Shown: piece after piece, positions 26,955 through 37,200 of the stretch | Layout: every line of letters begins with the position of its first letter | Position numbering within the stretch: the first letter of the stretch is position 1 | Source: Moritella yayanosii | Lineage (GTDB): Bacteria; Pseudomonadota; Gammaproteobacteria; Enterobacterales; Moritellaceae | NCBI RefSeq assembly: GCF_900465055.1 | Contig: NZ_LS483250.1 | Coordinates: 744,001-808,000, forward strand | Reading direction: 5' to 3' | Length of the DNA: 64,000 bases | The notes under the pieces: generated by a model | Database searches by the model: none | Told to the model about the DNA's origin: nothing | Seen by the model: the letters and a program-made list of their open reading frames with translations, nothing else | Translations under genes and position numbers: made by a program

Positions 26955-27632
26955 TTATCGGGCTAGCATAATCTCCAAACGTGCACCAACACGTTCAGCC
27001 AAATCGGCAAGTCCGCCTACCCATTCGATGATTTGGTATAAAAATATCACATCAACAGGATCTAAGTTTTTTTCTAGTGATAATAAAGAACGTCGTAATT
27101 TAATTTGCAGAGAATCAGTGTCGTCTTCAATTTTATCGAGTTGATAGATCATCTTTTCGACCAGATCAACTTCACGACCTTTAAAGCCGGTTTCTAATAA
27201 CTCATCAAGTTCATTGATCGCATCCGCCGCTTTATCGGTAGCATCGAGACAGACGTTTAAGAATTCAATAAAGGGTTTGGATATTTCATCAGGGATGTGT
27301 AATTTACGGCCAATTACCCGGCCAGCAATATCTTTGGCCTTGTTGGCAATTTTGTCTTGTTGAGTAACGAGTTCCAGCACATCAGAACGTTGCACTGGCA
27401 TGAAGATATTTTTGGATAATCCGAGGCGAATTTCGCGCTTTAGCTTATCCGCTTCTTTTTCCAATTCAGAGATTTGTTTGCGGATCTCTTCTGCTTTGTC
27501 CCAGTTGTTCTCGATACAAGCTTGGAAAAACGGTTTTAAATGATTGCTACAGTTGGCCACCAGCCGAATATGTTGTTCGAGTGGTTTCAGAGGCGATTTA
27601 GCAAACATATTCAGTATTAAATTTCTTGCCAT
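26955..27632 (-). CDS. DUF47/PhoU-like protein (TIGR00153)
   Basis: 225 residues, ATG behind AAGGA. All-helical PhoU-like pattern: FAKSPLKPLEQHIRLV, ELEKEADKLKREIR with the acidic metal-binding ExxxD-type motif, and DKIEDDTDSLQIKLRRSL. Such proteins partner with the low-affinity phosphate transporter Pit, whose gene lies directly downstream but is destroyed here. The protein itself looks intact, so it is either orphaned or acts with a Pit encoded elsewhere. Confidence 0.88.
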   Translation of the reverse strand: MARNLILNMFAKSPLKPLEQHIRLVANCSNHLKPFFQACIENNWDKAEEIRKQISELEKEADKLKREIRLGLSKNIFMPVQRSDVLELVTQQDKIANKAKDIAGRVIGRKLHIPDEISKPFIEFLNVCLDATDKAADAINELDELLETGFKGREVDLVEKMIYQLDKIEDDTDSLQIKLRRSLLSLEKNLDPVDVIFLYQIIEWVGGLADLAERVGARLEIMLAR

Positions 27633-27720
27633 AATTTAATCCTTTGAAGTATTGGCCTAAAAATGACTGCGAACTAAAACTTTGATTCAAATATTAAGTG
27701 CATAAATCAGAGGTTATAGA

Positions 27721-27756
27721 TTAAGGTTGATCAAAAATATTTTTGGTTAACCTTAA
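27721..27756. repeat. Imperfect 36-bp palindrome between DUF47 gene and yebG
   Basis: TTAAGGTT at 27721 mirrors AACCTTAA at 27749, and CAAAAATATTTTTG occupies the centre; 16 of 18 positions pair. It lies about 90 bases upstream of the DUF47 start in an AT-rich 300-base gap. It could be an operator; no family is matched. Confidence 0.5.
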
Positions 27757-27944
27757 GTAATTAATTTACACCATAAATGCAAAAATGACGATAGTGTGTA
27801 ACCTTTTTATATGAATTTTCCTTAATAATGGTAACTCACGAAATCTTATCCAAAATCTTTATGGATAATGGTATAGATGCAGACCGCATATAATTAGATT
27901 AAATAATTATCAATCACTTGAATAAATCAGAAATACTAAATACA

Positions 27945-27960
27945 CTGTCATAATATACAG
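27945..27960 (+). promoter_or_regulatory. LexA (SOS) box upstream of yebG
   Basis: CTGTCATAATATACAG matches CTGT-N8-ACAG, and the symmetry extends to AAATACACTGT / ACAGTGTATTT. It lies about 20 bases before the start of yebG, a known LexA-controlled gene, so DNA damage should induce it. Confidence 0.88.
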
Positions 27961-27980
27961 TGTATTTAGAGGGTGGGCTC

Positions 27981-28292
27981 ATGGCCGTAATAGTTAAGTA
28001 TGTAGTTGAACGAAATGGTGTGGAAAAAATGACGTTTACAAGTAAAAAAGAAGCTGATACATACGATAAAATGTTAGATGTAGCCGATGGTCTTACTGAC
28101 TTGATCAGTTCATCATCACTTGATATGGATGATCGTCTTACTGAAGAGTTATCATTATATTTGGCACAAAACAGTGCATCACTACAGATAATATTGAAGG
28201 GTGGTAAATTAAAAACGCCTGAAGTGAGCAAAGAAAAGACACCAAAATCGAAAAAGGTGTCCAAAAGCACGGTAGAAAAAGAAGCGGCTTAA
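27981..28292 (+). CDS. yebG: DNA-damage-inducible protein YebG
   Basis: 103 residues from ATG 27981 (AGAGGGTGGG upstream). The N-terminus MAVIVKYVVERNGVEKMTFT and SKKEADTYDKMLDVAD match YebG; the Lys/Ser-rich tail is variable in the family. YebG belongs to the SOS regulon in E. coli, with no settled biochemical role. The LexA box directly upstream agrees. A GTG seven codons earlier lies inside the operator and is unlikely to be the start. Confidence 0.92.
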   Translation: MAVIVKYVVERNGVEKMTFTSKKEADTYDKMLDVADGLTDLISSSSLDMDDRLTEELSLYLAQNSASLQIILKGGKLKTPEVSKEKTPKSKKVSKSTVEKEAA

Positions 28293-28331
28293 TCTTTCAT
28301 ACGATTAAATATTGTTTGTCAAAGCATGAAA

Positions 28332-28353
28332 AACCACCGGTGTGGTTATTTTT
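28332..28353 (+). terminator. Terminator after yebG
   Basis: AACCAC / GTGGTT stem with a four-base loop, followed by ATTTTTC. Confidence 0.7.
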
Positions 28354-28497
28354 CAACACCTTTTAGGGTGAAGTTAACGGATTAAAGATAGCATTTAATT
28401 GCAATCGCTCTATAATAGCGATAAATTTTATACATGCGATATAGCAAGATTACGGTTTTGTTATATCTGAACAATTAGAAGTAATTTAAGGTCATTC

Positions 28498-29130
28498 ATG
28501 GAAAACATTGAAAAGCTAAAAAATAGCAAAGAAGTTATCGCTTATTTGGTAGAAATATTCCCAAAATGTTTCACTGCAAAGGGCGAAGCTAAACCGCTAA
28601 AAATTGGCATTTTTCAAGATCTGGCTGAGCGTCTTAAAGAAGACCCTAAAGTTAGTAAAACATTATTACGTACGGCTCTTCGTCAGTATACTGCAAGCTG
28701 GCGTTACCTTCACGGCGCGAAAAAAGATGCTGTACGAGTTGACTTAGATGGCAACGACGCAGGTGTTTTAGATGCTGAGCACATCGAGCATGCACAAAAA
28801 ACACTTGAAGAAAGTAAAACCAAATTTTTCGCTGAACGTAATAAGAAAAATGCAGAACAGAAGGCCAACGCTGAAAAGAAAAAGCCTACTGTTAAACAAG
28901 CGCCTAAAAAAGTAGTTAAAAAATCTGCGCCTAAAGCGGATCAAAAACCTACGATTAAAGTTGAACGTCCAGTAAATGAGTCGGAACTTAAATCAGGCCA
29001 ATCTGTCAAAGTTGTAGTTGGTAAAGCACCGGTACAAGCAACTATTGTTGAAGTATCTAAAGATAGTGTTCAAGTTGAACTACTATCTGGACTTTCTCTA
29101 AAAGTAAAAAGAGAGCACCTATTTGTATAA
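28498..29130 (+). CDS. proQ: RNA chaperone ProQ
   Basis: 210 residues, ATG behind TTAAGG. The N-terminal FinO/ProQ domain (1-115) shows [30 protein letters not shown] and [16 protein letters not shown] Lys/Ala/Pro-rich linker (120-165) follows, and a C-terminal KOW-like domain ([20 protein letters not shown]). ProQ binds sRNAs and mRNA 3' ends; in E. coli it affects ProP. Its place directly before prc is conserved in gammaproteobacteria. Confidence 0.94.
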   Translation: MENIEKLKNSKEVIAYLVEIFPKCFTAKGEAKPLKIGIFQDLAERLKEDPKVSKTLLRTALRQYTASWRYLHGAKKDAVRVDLDGNDAGVLDAEHIEHAQKTLEESKTKFFAERNKKNAEQKANAEKKKPTVKQAPKKVVKKSAPKADQKPTIKVERPVNESELKSGQSVKVVVGKAPVQATIVEVSKDSVQVELLSGLSLKVKREHLFV

Positions 29131-29242
29131 GCAATAAGCGTGTTCTAAATTTTTAGTAGTTGAGTGTTAGCTAAATATATGAAAATGAGCTAGTACTTGA
29201 CTATTATTAATTTAGCGTTACTTATTCTCAAAAGGATTTTTA

Positions 29243-31243
29243 ATGAAAAAAGTTTTAACACGAACTTTTATCAGTGCTTCGGTACTATTAGCCACATATG
29301 CGCACGCATTTGAACCTGCTATATCAATTAAAGAACTCCCTACATTAAAGCAAGAAGCTCAGCATTCTGAAGCCAGTAAACGTCTCGTTAATCTTTTCAC
29401 GCGTTCTCATTATAAATCGGTTGTTTTTGATGATACTTTTGCGGTTGAAGTTTTTGACCGTTATTTAAAACAGCTTGATGCTTATCGTACAATTTTTTTG
29501 CAGAGTGATATAGATAACTTTAAAAAGTATGCGCTGTCGTTCAAGAAAGATTTCCGTCAGGGTCGTCTTGCACCTGCTTATGATATTTATACTGTGGGCT
29601 TACAACGTCGTTATGAACGATTTGCCTTTGCATTATCCTTACTTGACACTGAAATTAAATTCGATACAGATGACGAATATTATTTCGACACAGCTGAATC
29701 AGAATGGGCTAGAACGACAGCACAACTTGATGAACTATGGCGTCAGAAGGTTAAGTACGAAGCACTTAATTTAAAGTTAACCGGTAAAGACTGGCCCGAG
29801 ATAAAAAAATTACTGCATAAGCGTTATGATACTGCAATCAAACGGTTAAAACAGACACAAAGTGAAGATGTTTTCCAAACATTGATGAACTCGTATGCAC
29901 GGAGTATCGAGCCGCACACGTCCTACTTATCACCACGTAGTGCTGATCGTTTCAAAACAGAAATGAACCTTTCTTTAGAAGGTATTGGTGCTGTACTGCA
30001 AACTATTGATGATTACACCGTGATCCGCTCTTTAGTCGCTGGTGGACCGGCAGACGCAACAAAACAATTAAAAGCTGAAGATAAAATTGTTGGTGTCGCA
30101 CAAGACGATCAAACAATTGTTGATATTGTCGGTTGGCGTCTAGATGATGTCGTTGATAAGATTAAGGGCCCTAAAGGTACCAAAGTACGTCTTGAGATTG
30201 TGCGTGGTGAAGGTGCAAGTGCCAAGCACAAAATTGTGGAAATAATTCGTGACAAAGTACGTCTAGAAGACCGAGCTGCAAAATCCAAAATTATTGATGT
30301 TAATGGTGAGAAGGTTGGTGTTATCGAAATTCCAAGCTTCTACGATGGTCTAACTAAAAATGTGCTTACTGAAATAACTAAGCTAAAAAAAGACCAGGTT
30401 AGCTCTATTATTATCGATTTACGTGATAATGGTGGCGGCGCTTTAAAAGAAGCAAACTTGCTTTCAGGATTATTCTTTGATTCAGGTCCAACTGTACAAG
30501 TGCGTGATGCCAGAGATAAAGTTAATGTATTAGAAGACCGTGATGGCAAAACTTACTACGATGGCCCGCTTGTCGTATTAGTTAACCGTTATAGTGCTTC
30601 TGCATCTGAAATTTTTGCCGCGGCATTACAAGATTATGGTCGAGCATTAGTTGTGGGAGAACAAACATTTGGTAAAGGTACTGTTCAGCAGCATAGAACC
30701 TTAGCGCGTTTATATGATCTATACGACAAACCTATTGGTAGTGTGCAGTATACGATCTCTAAATTTTACCGCATTAATGGTGGTAGTACTCAGCTACGCG
30801 GTGTGCTGCCTGATATTACCTTTCCATCGGCTGTAAAGCCAGAAGACACGGGTGAATCAATTGAAGAGAATGCATTGGCTTGGGATAAAATCCATAAGGC
30901 AAATTACCAGCAATCGCTGGCTCTGCAATCAATACTTAATAGTTTGACACTAAAACATAATAAACGTGTTGCAGTAAACCCTGAATTTAGTTATATCCAA
31001 GAAGATATTATTAAATATAAACAAGAACTTGATGTCAAAACCATTTCTTTAAAAGAATCTGTGCGTATGAAAGATCGTGAAAAGAACGAAGCAATTCGTT
31101 TAAATCGTTTAAATGAACGCTTAGAACGCAAGGCATTACCTGCGGTAAAATCGTTAGATGACAAACCTGAAGATTTTGAATTTGACGATGCATTCCTGTT
31201 AGAAACAGCCAACATAGCCATTGATTTAAGCAAATCTAGCTAA
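29243..31243 (+). CDS. prc: Carboxy-terminal processing protease Prc (Tsp)
   Basis: 666 residues. An N-terminal signal sequence with AYAHA-type cleavage site places it in the periplasm. A helical domain follows, then a PDZ domain (LSLEGIGAVLQTIDDYTVIR, GPADATKQLKAEDKIVGV). The S41 core has the catalytic Ser in NRYSASASEIFAAAL (about residue 450) and Lys in QTFGKGTVQQ (about 477). The C-terminal region is the DUF3340-type helical domain. It degrades misfolded and ssrA-tagged periplasmic proteins and trims FtsI and murein hydrolases. AAAGGA site upstream; strong terminator downstream. Confidence 0.96.
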   Translation: MKKVLTRTFISASVLLATYAHAFEPAISIKELPTLKQEAQHSEASKRLVNLFTRSHYKSVVFDDTFAVEVFDRYLKQLDAYRTIFLQSDIDNFKKYALSFKKDFRQGRLAPAYDIYTVGLQRRYERFAFALSLLDTEIKFDTDDEYYFDTAESEWARTTAQLDELWRQKVKYEALNLKLTGKDWPEIKKLLHKRYDTAIKRLKQTQSEDVFQTLMNSYARSIEPHTSYLSPRSADRFKTEMNLSLEGIGAVLQTIDDYTVIRSLVAGGPADATKQLKAEDKIVGVAQDDQTIVDIVGWRLDDVVDKIKGPKGTKVRLEIVRGEGASAKHKIVEIIRDKVRLEDRAAKSKIIDVNGEKVGVIEIPSFYDGLTKNVLTEITKLKKDQVSSIIIDLRDNGGGALKEANLLSGLFFDSGPTVQVRDARDKVNVLEDRDGKTYYDGPLVVLVNRYSASASEIFAAALQDYGRALVVGEQTFGKGTVQQHRTLARLYDLYDKPIGSVQYTISKFYRINGGSTQLRGVLPDITFPSAVKPEDTGESIEENALAWDKIHKANYQQSLALQSILNSLTLKHNKRVAVNPEFSYIQEDIIKYKQELDVKTISLKESVRMKDREKNEAIRLNRLNERLERKALPAVKSLDDKPEDFEFDDAFLLETANIAIDLSKSS

Positions 31244-31264
31244 ACCACTTCTATTTTTACTCCA

Positions 31265-31292
31265 AGTGCAGCGGGCAGCTGCACTTTTTTTT
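31265..31292 (+). terminator. Rho-independent terminator after prc
   Basis: AGTGCAGC / GCTGCACT stem with a five-base loop and a run of eight T. Confidence 0.92.
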
Positions 31293-31334
31293 CTCTATTT
31301 TACGTCTCTATCCGTCGATAGATTAGGACTATAA

Positions 31335-33947
31335 ATGACAATTACGCCTAATGCTAAGTATTTAAAAGACTATACAGCACCAAATTATTTTATTGATAAT
31401 ATCGATCTCGACTTTAATCTCGATGATCGTAAAACTAAAGTTGTTGCTATTAATAAAGTACGTCGTAGTGGTAGCCATAATGATCCGCTTATATTAGATG
31501 GTGTAGACCTAACGTTACTGGTAGTTTCTATCGATGGTCATCAAATTGATAATTACTTAGTTAAAGATAACCAACTGATCATTTCTGATTTACCTTCTGA
31601 ATGTGTATTAATCATTGAGACCGAGATTAACCCTCTGGAAAACACCAGTTTAGAAGGCCTCTATAAATCAGCTGACGCATTCTGTACACAGTGTGAGTCT
31701 GAAGGTTTCCGCAAAATCACCTATTATCTCGACCGGCCAGATGTGCTGGCTGTTTTTAGCACCAAGATCACGGCTGATAAAGCAGCATTCCCATATTTAT
31801 TATCTAATGGTAATTGTATTGATCGTGGTGAATTAGATAATGGCCGTCATTGGGTACAATGGCGTGACCCTTATCCGAAACCCGCGTATCTGTTTGCTTT
31901 GGTGGCGGGCGACTTTGATGTATTAAGCGATAATTACATGACGACGTCTGGGCGTGATGTGAAGCTAGAATTATTTGTAGATAAGGGCAACTTATCGCGT
32001 GGTCATCATGCTATTGAATCATTGAAAAAGTCAATGAAGTGGGATGAAGATCGTTTCGGTTTAGAATACGATCTGGATGTCTACATGATTGTTGCTGTTG
32101 ATTTCTTCAACATGGGCGCAATGGAAAATAAAGGCCTTAACGTATTCAATTCTAAGTATGTATTAGCGGATGCGGCAAGTGCTACTGATGTTGATTACTT
32201 AGGTATTGAAGCGGTAATTGGTCATGAATATTTCCATAACTGGACGGGTAATCGCATTACTTGTCGAGATTGGTTCCAGTTAAGCCTAAAAGAAGGCTTA
32301 ACTGTATTCAGGGACCAAGAATTCAGTTCTGATCTTGGGTCTCGTGCCGTTAATCGTATTCAAAACGTTAAAGTGTTACGTTCAGCACAATTCCCTGAAG
32401 ATGCAGGCCCGATGGCACACCCAATTCGTCCGGCCTCAGTCATTGAAATGAATAACTTCTATACCGCGACTGTGTATAATAAAGGTGCTGAAGTTATTCG
32501 TATGATCCACACGTTATTAGGTGAAGCTAACTTCCGTGCGGGTATGGATCTATACTTTAAACGTCATGACGGACAAGCTGTTACTTGCGATGATTTTGTC
32601 GCATCCATGCAAGATGCATCAGGTATCGATCTGACACTCTTTAAGAATTGGTATTCGCAGTCGGGTACACCGCAAGTCACGGTTACTGATCATTACGATG
32701 CACAAAATAACACTTATACCTTATCAATGCAGCAGCATACCCCAAGTACTGCTGACCAAAAGGTAAAGCAAGTCCTACATATCCCCGTTGATATTGAATT
32801 ACTTGACGAGCAGGGCAACAACATTGCTTTAACCTGTGAAGGTAAACCTGTTCATCATGTATTGAACCTTATCGAAAAACAGCAAGACTTTGTATTTGAT
32901 AATGTCATGTCACCACCAGTACCCAGCCTATTTAGAGAGTTCTCCGCGCCGATTAAGCTTAATTATGCTTATACCAATGAACAACTGGCTATGCTAATGG
33001 TGCATGCAAGTAATGATTTTGCGCGTTGGGATGCTTCACAGTTATTAATTAATAAACATGTGATTGAAAATGTTGCACGTGTTGGTGATAAGCAGGAACT
33101 GGTATTGCCAGCCACATTTGGTCAAGCTTTTCGTGACTTAGTTGATAACGAACAGTTAGACCCAGCTTTAAAAGCAGAGATGCTCCAGTTCCCATCAACA
33201 AATAGCTTGATGGGTTTGTTTGATGAGGTCGATGTTGATGCTTTGTTAACAGTAACTGGTTTTATTAAGTCTCAAATTGCCGTAAATGTTGCGCCTTTAT
33301 GTAGTGTTATTTATGCCAATATGCCAATACGAACTTATCAAATAGCGCACGATCATATTGCATTACGTTCATTAAAAAATGTATGTCTTGAGTATATGGC
33401 ATTGGCGGATGTTACTGGTGTTAATGAATTGGTGTTAGGTCAATTTGAACAATCAGACAATATGACCGATACCATGGGCGCGATCAGTGCTGCCAATAAA
33501 GCTCAACTGCCTTGCTTTAAAACCATGATGTCTGCATTTGAAATAACTTGGTCGCATGATGGTTTAGTCATGGATAAATGGTTTGTGCAAATTGGCGTTA
33601 GTCCGAGTGAAAACTGTCTGACGGTTGTCAAAGAAACCCTAGAACATGGTAGCTTTTCTTTAGCTAATCCGAATCGAACACGTTCATTAATAGGTAGTTT
33701 TTCTGCGCTTAACACCAAAGCCTTCCATGCCATTGACGGTAGTGGTTATGTTTTTCTAACGGACATTCTGTGTAAACTGAACAGCAGTAATCCACAAGTT
33801 GCATCGCGATTAATCACGCCGCTTATTGAATTTAAGAAATTTGATTCAACACGCCAAGCATTAATGCAAGCACAATTGATCAGACTCAGTAAAATTGATG
33901 CTTTAGCAGCCGACTTATTTGAAAAAATAGATCGAGCTTTAGCTTAA
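31335..33947 (+). CDS. pepN: Aminopeptidase N (M1 family)
   Basis: 870 residues, the usual length of gammaproteobacterial PepN. The exopeptidase motif GAMENKGLNVFN lies at about residue 260, and the zinc motif HEYFHNW (HExxH) at about 296 with the third ligand Glu in LKEGLTVFRDQEF. The M1 N-terminal saddle domain and a C-terminal helical domain (from about 540) complete it. It is a cytoplasmic broad-specificity aminopeptidase in peptide turnover. It is monocistronic after the prc terminator. Confidence 0.96.
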   Translation: MTITPNAKYLKDYTAPNYFIDNIDLDFNLDDRKTKVVAINKVRRSGSHNDPLILDGVDLTLLVVSIDGHQIDNYLVKDNQLIISDLPSECVLIIETEINPLENTSLEGLYKSADAFCTQCESEGFRKITYYLDRPDVLAVFSTKITADKAAFPYLLSNGNCIDRGELDNGRHWVQWRDPYPKPAYLFALVAGDFDVLSDNYMTTSGRDVKLELFVDKGNLSRGHHAIESLKKSMKWDEDRFGLEYDLDVYMIVAVDFFNMGAMENKGLNVFNSKYVLADAASATDVDYLGIEAVIGHEYFHNWTGNRITCRDWFQLSLKEGLTVFRDQEFSSDLGSRAVNRIQNVKVLRSAQFPEDAGPMAHPIRPASVIEMNNFYTATVYNKGAEVIRMIHTLLGEANFRAGMDLYFKRHDGQAVTCDDFVASMQDASGIDLTLFKNWYSQSGTPQVTVTDHYDAQNNTYTLSMQQHTPSTADQKVKQVLHIPVDIELLDEQGNNIALTCEGKPVHHVLNLIEKQQDFVFDNVMSPPVPSLFREFSAPIKLNYAYTNEQLAMLMVHASNDFARWDASQLLINKHVIENVARVGDKQELVLPATFGQAFRDLVDNEQLDPALKAEMLQFPSTNSLMGLFDEVDVDALLTVTGFIKSQIAVNVAPLCSVIYANMPIRTYQIAHDHIALRSLKNVCLEYMALADVTGVNELVLGQFEQSDNMTDTMGAISAANKAQLPCFKTMMSAFEITWSHDGLVMDKWFVQIGVSPSENCLTVVKETLEHGSFSLANPNRTRSLIGSFSALNTKAFHAIDGSGYVFLTDILCKLNSSNPQVASRLITPLIEFKKFDSTRQALMQAQLIRLSKIDALAADLFEKIDRALA

Positions 33948-34210
33948 CCTTTTCCACTGAACAACTAATTTAACAGTAAGTTAACGTTTGTTTTTATAAA
34001 AAGTGGGTATTTTTAGCTTTTTTGGCGACATGTACCTACTTTGAGTAATTATGCAATGTTTTATTCTTAAAGACCTGTATATATCTTTCTATCTTGTTGC
34101 CTCTGTAGCATTTTTATTACAAATATTAATGTTAGAATGCCCGCTTGAAACTCCTCATAAGTTACTTTTTTAGCTAGACTTAATAAACCAAGATTTAAAG
34201 GATTGCTAGT

Positions 34211-37200
34211 ATGTTGAATAAAACGCCTATTCCCGTGTTACTGGAAAACGTAATCAGCCTTGTAAAGACCAAAGTAGATGCGAAAAGCAATACTTTAGTC
34301 GAGCAGTTTGTTACTGCATTATATGCTGGAATGAGGCAAGAAGATCTCTCTTCGCGTAGTGATAGTGATCTGTATTGTGCTGCAATTAGTTTGTGGAACA
34401 GACTAAACAGCAGTAATAATAGCGGCCCTGATATTTGTGTTTACAATCCAGAAATCAGTCTTAATGGTTGGCAATCAACACATACGATTGTTGAAATTAT
34501 TGTACCTGATTCACCTTTCTTGACTGAATCTGTAATGATGGCGTTATCTCGACTTGGCGTAATTTCACATTTGATGCTACATCAGCCAATTGCGTTGAAA
34601 CGAGATGATAACGGTCGTGTAAACAAAATTCTAACAAATCTTAAGAATGCTAAAAATTACACCACTGAAACAGTATTTTTAATTGAAATCGATCGTCAAA
34701 CAGAAAGCCGCAAATTAGATGCGATTAGTGCAGAGTTAAACTCTGTTTTAAATGAAGTTGCTTTAGCTGTAGGTGATTGGTCTCCAATGCAAGATAAATT
34801 AACCTCTGTCATTGAGATGTTATCTTCGCGACCTAAACAAAAAGGTATCGATTATTCTGATACGATTAAATTTTTAAAATGGTTGGGGGATCATAATTTC
34901 ACTTTACTTGGTTACCGTCACTATGACATTGAACCGGTGAAGGGTGATTACGTGATTACACCGGATTGTGATTCAAGTTTGGGGATCATGAAGAACTCGG
35001 TAAATAATAAAGGTTATGGTTTATCTAATTTATCGACCGATGCAAGACGTGAAGTACTGTCACAAAATACGCTTCTCTTAACGAAGAGTGATGCTAAATC
35101 ACGTGTACACAGACCGGCTAACATCGATTATGTCGGCATTAAACTATTTGATGAAAATAACAAGGTTATCGGTGAAGAGCGTTTCATTGGTTTGTATGCA
35201 TCATCTATTTATAACAGTAGCGCAATTGATATTCCACTGATCAGTGACAAGATTAAACGTGTACTTATTGCGTCTGGCTATAATGCTGCAACGCACTCAT
35301 ATAAAGCGTTATTAAATATTTTAGAAACATACCCTCGTGATGAAATTATTCAATCTAGCGAAGCTGATATTTTGCATTGTGCGCTGGGTGTTTTAAATAT
35401 GCAGGATCGTGACCAAGTTAAACTTTTTGTACGTAAAGATTTATTTGGTCGTTATTATTCTTGTATGGTATATGTTACTAAAGAGCGATACAACACACTA
35501 TTACGTGAAAAAACGCAGCAAGTATTGGCTGACTACTTAGGCAGTGATAAAGAAGTAGAGTTTAATACTTATTTCTCTGAAGGTAATATGGCTAGAACAC
35601 ATTATCTTGTGCATGTTGATCAGAATGATAAAGAAATGAAAGTGAATATTTCCGATATTGAACAAAATATAACTGAAGCCGCTAAGTCTTGGAATGATAA
35701 ATTTAAAACAGCGATTGTAAGCCACTATGGCGAAGAAAAAGGGCGTTATTTATCAGAGCGGTACGGGCATGCTTTCCCCCAGTCATACAAAGAGCATGTG
35801 CTACCAAACTCTGCTGTGGCAGATGTTATTAAACTAGAAAAATTATCGGCTGATCATAAACTTGAAATGATTTTCTATCGTGCGCAAGAAGAGCAGTATG
35901 ACTCTAATCACGTACGCTTAAAGCTATTTCATAAAGATCATCCAATTCATTTATCCGATGTCTTACCTATGTTAGAAAACATGGGTCTGAAAGTACTGGG
36001 TGAAACTCCGTTTAAAGTGAAAACGGCTGACGGTACGGAATATTGGGTACTTGATTTCACTATGCTTTACACGGGTGAAAACGTACTAGATACGACAAAA
36101 CGTAGTGCTGACTTTATGTCTACGTTCCATCAAGTATGGGAAAAGCGTTTAGAAAATGATGGTTTTAATAAATTAGTATTAAAGACTAATCTTGCTGGCC
36201 GTCAAATCTCAGTATTACGAGCTTACGCAAAATACATGCGTCAAATCGGTAACAATTTTAGTCAAACGTATATTGAAAATACACTGACGTCGTTACCTGA
36301 ATTAGCGAATAGCTTGTATTGCTATTTCCATCAAAAATTTGCAATGGACCAAGGTGAAATTGATAGCTTAGACATCATCGCTAACTTTGAAACTAAACTT
36401 GAGGACGTTCATAATTTAGATGACGACCGTATTATTCGCCGTTTCATCGATTTAATTACGGCTACATCGCGTACTAACTTTTATCAAATTGATCCGAGTC
36501 TAAAAACAGCAGATCAAAGCAAAGCATATATATCGTTTAAATTTGAATCATCATTGATTCCGGATATGCCATTACCATTACCAAAATTTGAGGTGTTTGT
36601 ATATTCACCACAAGTTGAAGGTGTTCATTTACGTGGTGGTAAAGTTGCCCGTGGTGGTTTACGTTGGTCAGATCGTCGCGAAGATTTCAGAACCGAAGTT
36701 CTTGGTCTTGTAAAAGCACAACAAGTTAAAAATACTGTCATCGTACCTGTGGGTGCAAAAGGCGGTTTTGTTTGTAAAGAAATTCAACCAAGCCATACTC
36801 GTGATGAAATATTCAATATTGGTAAACAATGCTACCGCACATTCATCCGTGGTTTACTTGATATAACAGATAACATCGTTGACGGTGAACTTGTTCATCC
36901 GCAAAACGTACGCTTTTATGATGAAGATGATTCATACTTGGTTGTTGCCGCAGATAAAGGTACCGCTACGTTCTCTGATATCGCCAATGAGATCAGTGCT
37001 GAGTACAACTTCTGGCTGGGTGATGCTTTTGCATCGGGCGGTTCAGTGGGTTATGACCATAAAAAAATGGGGATTACCGCTAAAGGTGCTTGGGAATCGG
37101 TTAAACGTCACTTCCGTGAAATGGGCATTAATTGTCAAGAAGAAGAGTTCACTTGTATTGCTATCGGTGACATGGCAGGTGATGTATTTGGTAACGGTAT

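Noticed and set aside
27945-27960. Pho box reading of CTGTCATAATATACAG
   Set aside because: One half resembles CTGTCAT, but the symmetry and the downstream yebG gene fit LexA far better.
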